Part shown: positions 59,606-64,000 of the stretch, in pieces
Position numbering within the stretch: position 1 is the first letter of the stretch
How the letters are laid out: each line of letters begins with the position of its first letter
Assembly: GCA_039000515.1 (NCBI GenBank)
Contig: JBCFYV010000012.1
Location: 122,604,605-122,668,604 of the forward strand
DNA: 64,000 nucleotides
Source: Timema cristinae
Lineage: Eukaryota > Arthropoda > Insecta > Phasmatodea > Timematidae
Reading direction: 5' to 3'
Position numbers and translations under genes: made by a program
The notes under the pieces: model-generated
What the model saw: the letters and a program-made list of their open reading frames with translations, nothing else
Database searches by the model: none
What the model was told of the DNA's origin: nothing

Positions 59606-60719
59606 CGGATCAATTGACTTGACGTTTAGACACGTTAAAGTTGATCGTCTAACGTTTTCTAGCTGTTGGATATTATGTCCATTCATAAGACAATTGTGGT
59701 CCATTAAGTGAACCTATGTGAACCTAAGTGAACCTAGGTGAACCAAGGACGGGAGCTAAAGTACTAGGCTGGTGTTCCAACAAAATATAACTTTTTTAAG
59801 TGTTTAAAAAAAAGCATGTAATCATTTATTGATAACGAAATAACGTCTAAATAATATATCTAATATTGAGAATTTATTTAAAAATAGATTTATCAACAAC
59901 ATAATTCATTTTATGGTTTTATGACATTCGGGGTCGCTTTGTCGGCGAGTCACTTTGATATTTAATTAGAAGCTCCTGAATATATTAAGATAAAAGAAAG
60001 GGAAGAAAATATTATGTTTTAAATTATTTTTATTTTTATCTGTACATTATTTAGGCCCCCTTTAATTATTATTATTATTTTGCGTCACTCAGTGGATAGG
60101 GGTTTATTTATTTTATAGTACAATTGGGGCGCAAATTGCAGGTCTTGAAGGGTTCCTGCCGAGTTTATAAACAGTGTTAACAATGTTGTTCTTTGTTGAC
60201 AGGTGTTTCCCGGCTGACTAATGGCCACAGCAGCTATTTGAGCCGGAAACAGCAGCTGACTCGTAGCTCTATAAGTAGAGAGTAGACAGGGAACGATGCG
60301 CGCGCAGCCTAGGGTGAGACTTGTCTACCTCGGGACAAACACTTGTTTCATGTCACGTTTCATCTTGGGCCGTCGGGAATATACTTAGAGCTTGTGTTCA
60401 GTCAACATAGGATTGGGTTGTACAGCCACAAACGACACGCGTGTTTAGTATGGTCGTATGCGCAAACATTGGGAGGGAAGATTTAGTTGTAGTGGCACAA
60501 AATGGCAAGGAACTTTGTATACAGTACATTCCTTTTGGGTTATTTTTAAAACATGGCTAGGGTTGAAAGGGATAAGAATGCTAGCTTTAGTGTGGAATAC
60601 AAAAATACATTTTTACTCAAATTTTACCTTTCAGTATGGAATCTTACCCACGCCAAACTTGTTTATAAATTAAAGGTATAATGATAGTTAAATGTAAAAA
60701 CTTGTATCTAGATCAACAA
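59606..60719. other. unassigned DNA
   Basis: A 12-bp AAGTGAACCTAT-type repeat (about 3.5 copies) at 59706-59747. 60170-60440 is less AT-rich with a TATA-like CTATAAGTAG near 60268. No gene recognised. Confidence 0.35.
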
Positions 60720-61062
60720 ATTAGTAGTTCCGGTAAGAGTAGAATTCGTTCCCTCCACGTTCCTGTCACTTCTTCTTCATTGAATCTGTTCTGAGACAGT
60801 ATCAACTGGACATCTTCCAATTTCCTTGCTCCTGAACCTCTTCTTTCATCCTTCTGTAGTTTCTTTCCTTCTTGATAGCATTCTAAACCTTCCTCTTACT
60901 CTTTCCCCCTTTATCTTCTCCACCATGATCCTCTTCATTAAACAATCCCTGCGTGGTGCATGGCCCAACCGAGACGTTTTTTCTCTTCGTTATAATTCTT
61001 ATCAGACTCCTTCCCTCTTTTACCCTCCTAAACATCTCCTCATTTCTCACCCTATCAGGCGA
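60720..61062 (-). pseudogene. LINE ORF C-terminus, decayed
   Basis: From 61062 leftwards the minus-strand translation reads RVRNEEMFRRVKEGRSLIRI then, after a frame change, RLGWAMHHAGIV, and further on GKSKRKV in the first frame. The order matches a LINE C-terminal region (NEEVLRRVxExRSLLxTIxxRxxRWLGHxLRHxGL, GRxxGKRxRGRxR). Frameshifts and stops throughout. It differs from the other LINE remnants here, so it represents another lineage. Confidence 0.7.
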
Positions 61063-61814
61063 GGATTCAAGGAGGGGGGAGGGGGAGAAAGGGTCAGTTG
61101 ACCCCACTCCCCCTGTGAAAGTTAGAAAACTAATACAAAAAACAAAATGAAAGTTCAAATTTTATAAAGAAAATACAACACAGATAAACTATACATTTTT
61201 AAAAATCTATTCACGCCCACACACCTCTTAAGCCGGGTTCACACAATCATTATTCGTCCATGATTAATCAATGTTCATATACGACTCACGGACGTTAGGG
61301 GAAAAATACTACTTTTCATGTACGAATATTTGTCGTGCATAGCGAGTAACGAACATTGTTCTGCAGAGAGACGGTAACCTACCACACATCAAAGAGGAGT
61401 AATAATCGCCTGTGAGCTGTTCATCCACGAATACCGAATATAGAGTATGTGTGGATGGCAGGAGGGGCGGAACTGTGGGGGACTTTGCCCCCCTGGAATA
61501 ATCCCCTCCCCAGATATATTTTAAATTCTCTGATATTATCGAATATGAACCTGAAAGATGGCCTAAATCAAATTCCAAATGACTTCTAGATGCATTCTAT
61601 TGTCAAAAAATTGCCGGAAATGACCACATCAAATGACTAATAGACTAGAGGCATTTAAGTGGTACAAAAAGTCAGAGGAGGAAAGCTCTAAATAGCTTCC
61701 AAGGTCAACCAAATTTTAAAAATATTTAGGAGAGGACAACTCCAAATAGCTTCTAGATGCGTGTCAGTAGGCTAGTATGGCGAGTAGTCTAGTACGATCA
61801 GGTAGCCCACTGTT
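61063..61814. other. unassigned DNA
   Basis: 61232 begins AGCCGGGTTCACACAATCAT, which resembles a MITE terminus, but no inverted partner was found. No gene recognised. Confidence 0.35.
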
Positions 61815-61930
61815 TTGATTGGTTGAATTTGGTCACGTGACCACGCCTCCTGCTCTGTGATTGGCTGATCCCCTCCTTCCCCCACCCCTTCTTCCCCTGC
61901 ACTACTTTCCTATGATTGGCTGTTGGTTTT
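61815..61930. promoter_or_regulatory. CCAAT/E-box cluster
   Basis: Three ATTGG (inverted CCAAT) motifs at 61818-61822, 61860-61864 and 61915-61919 and a CACGTG E-box at 61834-61839 lie within about 100 bp, beside pyrimidine-rich stretches. The composition changes to less AT-rich here. No transcript start or ORF was identified, so promoter activity is inference. Confidence 0.35.
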
Positions 61931-61954
61931 CCCCCTCCCCTACAGCCGGCAAAC

Positions 61955-62370
61955 CCCGGACATGTTGGTTCTTGCTGATTAATTATTAATTATTGTTAAT
62001 TAATTATTGATAATTAATTGGTAGGATAGAGGTGTTGTAGTTTTTTATTTATTGCTGGCATACGCCGGACATGTTGGTTGTTAATTAATTAATTGGTAGG
62101 ATAGAGGTGTCGGAGTTTTAGGGCGTTGTAGTTTATTTATGGGCATACAGTCCATGACGTTGCGGCAGGAGGGCTCGGCACGAAGCTTGCGCTACGGCTG
62201 CCAGGCCTAGAATGAACATTGGTTCTTCCTCTCTGTCCCGGAAAAAGCAGCGTGAACCTTGCGCTATGGTGGTTGGTGGTAGAGTGTGGTAATTGGTTCC
62301 CGAGACCCCCTCCTCCTTCCCCACCCTGACGCCAGACTGCCGGGGTGACCAGTGACCTCAATAACCTTGG
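61955..62370. repeat. imperfect tandem duplication and flanking DNA
   Basis: GGACATGTTGGTT, TTAATTAATTATT-type AT spacer and TTGGTAGGATAGAGGTGT occur twice (about 61959-62036 and 62068-62111). Further right GCACGAAGCTTGCGCTACGG (62178) and CGTGAACCTTGCGCTATGG (62252) form another loose pair. No gene seen. Confidence 0.6.
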
Positions 62371-62379
62371 GTTTTCCCA

Positions 62380-62995
62380 ATGACGTAATCATTGCGTGTT
62401 ATGTCGCAACCCTGGCGCCAGGTTGGTGGGCAGACAATACAAGTTGGGACAAGAATAGATCGTGACCTCAGCAACCTGGGTTTTTCCTATGACGTAATCA
62501 TTGCGTGTTATGTCGCAACTCTAGCATCTCTAATTATGCACAATCAGGGGCCTCCGAATCCATAGTTAGGGGCCACTACCCCGTCACAAGTCTACAAAAA
62601 TTGGTTGTTTGGTAGCGTCTGTCAAAAAGAACGGCTGCAGGTATCCGTCCAGGACCGTCGGCAACCTGGCAACCCTAGGTTTTTTTACAGCACAAGAAGG
62701 GGTCACGGAATCAACAGTTAGGGGTTAAATGGTGACCTGGTGGTCTAGGGGTAAGGTGTCAGACTTCTATGCTGGCGGCTGGGGCTCAATCCTCGGTCCC
62801 GGCAAAGATTTATCTGATTACCAAACCCTTCCTTCACCTCTGACAAAACATCTTGTGAATGTGGGGAATGCCAGGCCTCCACCGTGGTTCGGATTCCACG
62901 TTAAGCTGTAGGTCCTTCATTTCATCTCACTATCACCCTACCATTACACATTAGCGTAAGTGCGTATAACCCGAACGAGTAGTAAGACGCGGTGC

Positions 62996-63033
<38 letters not shown>

Positions 63034-63213
63034 GTTAGGGATCTCAGCAACATGTGTTTTTTTCTATGACGTAATCATTGGGTGTTATGTCGCAACTCTA
63101 CCTGACACATGCACAATCAGGGGCCTCGGAATCCATAGTTAGGGGCCGCTATCTTCCGTCACAAGTCTACTAAAATTGGTTGTTTGGTAGCGTCTGTCGA
63201 AATGCATGGATGT
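62380..63213. repeat. duplicated CRE-like module
   Basis: TGACGTAATCATTGCGTGTT then ATGTCGCAAC occurs at 62381, 62490 and, with one change, at 63067. The second and third copies belong to a duplicated block of about 145 bp that also carries GCACAATCAGGGGCCTC, ATCCATAGTTAGGGGCC and TTGGTTGTTTGGTAGCGTCT (62490-62635 and 63067-63200). TGACGTAA is a CRE/ATF-type core. A family A SINE lies between the two blocks. Confidence 0.75.
62713..63040 (+). mobile_element. SINE family A with target-site duplication
   Basis: Head GGTGACCTGGTGGTCTAGGG at 62731, tail TATAACCCGAACGAGTAGTA, GACGCGGTGCT, then AAT repeats. Identical 11-bp AACAGTTAGGG lies at 62713-62723 and 63030-63040. Confidence 0.92.
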
Positions 63214-63349
63214 AGAAATGTTCCTCCACCCGCTGCTCTCCCCCGAGTGAGATTCGATCCCATAACATGTTCCCGACACCCAATACCCCCAGTAAAGATA
63301 TAAAAGAGCTGAATACCTGGCGTGTCGAAAAGGCATTGATAGATATCGC

Positions 63350-63650
63350 CCTTTGTTTTCCCTGGCGACAGGCTGACAAGACGAGTTGAGGCAGGAATAT
63401 ATCGTGACGTTTGCAAAGGGTTTTCCCATGCGTGGGCTTGACGGCCCCAACAAGACGAGTTGAGATAAGAATAGATATAGAGGTCACCGACCTTGGCAAC
63501 CTGGGTTTTCCCTGGCGACAGTTTGGCGGGTAGATAAGACGTGTCTAGACAAGAATATATCGAGACGTTTGCACAGTGTTTTCCCGGGCGCCAGCATGGT
63601 GGTCCAACAAGACGAGTTGAGACACGAGTAGAGCGTAACCCTATTCTTCT
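63350..63650. repeat. tandem repeat, 73-84-bp unit, 4 copies
   Basis: AACAAGACGAGTTGAGACAA-type cores lie at 63374, 63449, 63533 and 63606, each preceded by TTTTCCCTGGCGACAG-type sequence and followed by GAATATATCGTGACGTTTG-type sequence. One isolated related core is at about 62433. It sits directly upstream of the TATA box and ORF below. Confidence 0.8.
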
Positions 63651-63675
63651 CGTGACGTTTATCGAGAGGGGGTGG

Positions 63676-63683
63676 CTATAAAG
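63676..63683 (+). promoter_or_regulatory. TATA box of the right-edge ORF
   Basis: CTATAAAG lies 49 bp upstream of the ATG at 63732, which would place the transcription start near 63707 and give a short leader. A second TATA-like TTTATAAG is at 63707-63714. Confidence 0.45.
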
Positions 63684-63731
63684 AGGGGTCCCCACTTGGT
63701 TGTGTATTTATAAGCGTTTGTAGAGCTAAAG

Positions 63732-64000
63732 ATGGACAAGTTACAGCAGCTGGTAAATATTGTCGACGCCTTGCAGACCGTCAAATTGTGTGATCTAACC
63801 GTAGATAAAAAATACTCGGTTGATAAATTAAAAGCCGTCAATACAAAGTTCGGGAGACGTCTAATAGCCTATCTATATGCCGAGTTTTGTGTATTTTTAC
63901 CGTGTCGTTTTGGTACTCTAACAGATGAAGATGTGTGTGACTTAAATAAAGAAAAACTGGTATTTACCTGCGCCGGAATAAAACCCGGTTCACCTACCAT
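63732..64000 (+). CDS. uncharacterised small basic-type protein, partial (runs off the window)
   Basis: An uninterrupted frame of 89 codons from ATG at 63732 to the window end, with no stop, so the C-terminus is missing. Residues 1-17 look helical (MDKLQQLVNIVDALQTV). Next come DKKYSVDKLKAVNTKFGRRL at about 26-45, a beta-rich AYLYAEFCVFLPCRFG at about 47-62, and LTDEDVCDLNKEKLVF further on. The mix of short beta strands and a central NTKFG turn suggests a small OB-fold-like domain, but that is inference. The pattern recalls small uncharacterised proteins often annotated in arthropod genomes, sometimes near integrated mobile or viral DNA. This is recollection that I could not verify. I chose this start because it is the first ATG after the TATA box. 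The upstream sequence (GAGCTAAAGATGG) has A at -3 and G at +4. Codon use is varied and unlike the surrounding repeats, supporting real coding. Confidence 0.6.
   Translation, partial: MDKLQQLVNIVDALQTVKLCDLTVDKKYSVDKLKAVNTKFGRRLIAYLYAEFCVFLPCRFGTLTDEDVCDLNKEKLVFTCAGIKPGSPT

Noticed and set aside
61939..62361. Overlapping short minus-strand frames near 62133-62361
   Set aside because: Two frames overlap on the same strand in less AT-rich DNA with loose internal duplication. No family resemblance.
63139..63695. Minus-strand frames of 104-178 codons
   Set aside because: They run across the 73-84-bp tandem repeat and the duplicated CRE-like block. Three overlapping frames are open, as expected of repeats, and the plus-strand ORF at 63732 has better context.

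Overview
This is an AT-rich, non-genic stretch of a eukaryotic nuclear genome, most likely an arthropod and probably an insect. The evidence is numerous tRNA-derived SINEs with target-site duplications, decayed non-LTR retrotransposon (LINE) C-termini of the kinds common in arthropods, a mariner-like transposase remnant with long terminal inverted repeats, and many tandem-repeat families. There are no bacterial features. I cannot name the species. The only credible non-transposon coding sequence is a partial ORF at the extreme right edge (63732 to the window end).

Layout. 1-2.4 kb: SINE remnants, microsatellite and low-complexity DNA. 2.4-3.35 kb: 80-bp satellite, directly followed by a LINE remnant. 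4.6-14 kb: SINE-rich DNA (families A, B and C), a LINE remnant at 11.1-11.5 kb and a head-to-head tRNA-like pair at 12.5-13.0 kb. 14.8-38.9 kb: a succession of satellites with units of 23, 57, 36, 18, 38 and 42 bp, separated by transposon-littered DNA. 39.7-49.8 kb: more SINEs, a 31-bp satellite and a 1.5-kb long-inverted-repeat transposon. 50.2-58.6 kb: satellites with units of 32, 69, 55 and 44 bp. 58.9-61.1 kb: two LINE remnants and nested SINEs. 61.8-64 kb: a different, less AT-rich region with CCAAT and E-box clusters, repeated CRE-like modules, a roughly 78-bp tandem repeat, a TATA box and the start of an ORF.

Tandem arrays occupy roughly a third of the window, by my estimate from array boundaries. 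Long open frames inside them follow from unit lengths divisible by three and are not treated as genes. Several arrays contain blocks dense in single-base indels next to clean blocks, which points to uncorrected long-read consensus. The observations I consider most worth checking are: (1) the right-edge ORF with its repeated upstream region; (2) two unrelated satellites (80 bp and 42 bp) that each carry a match to the FTZ-F1/SF-1 type site YCAAGGYCR in nearly every unit; (3) two SINE families with different tRNA heads but the same hairpin-containing 3' tail; and (4) recurrent head-to-head SINE pairs.
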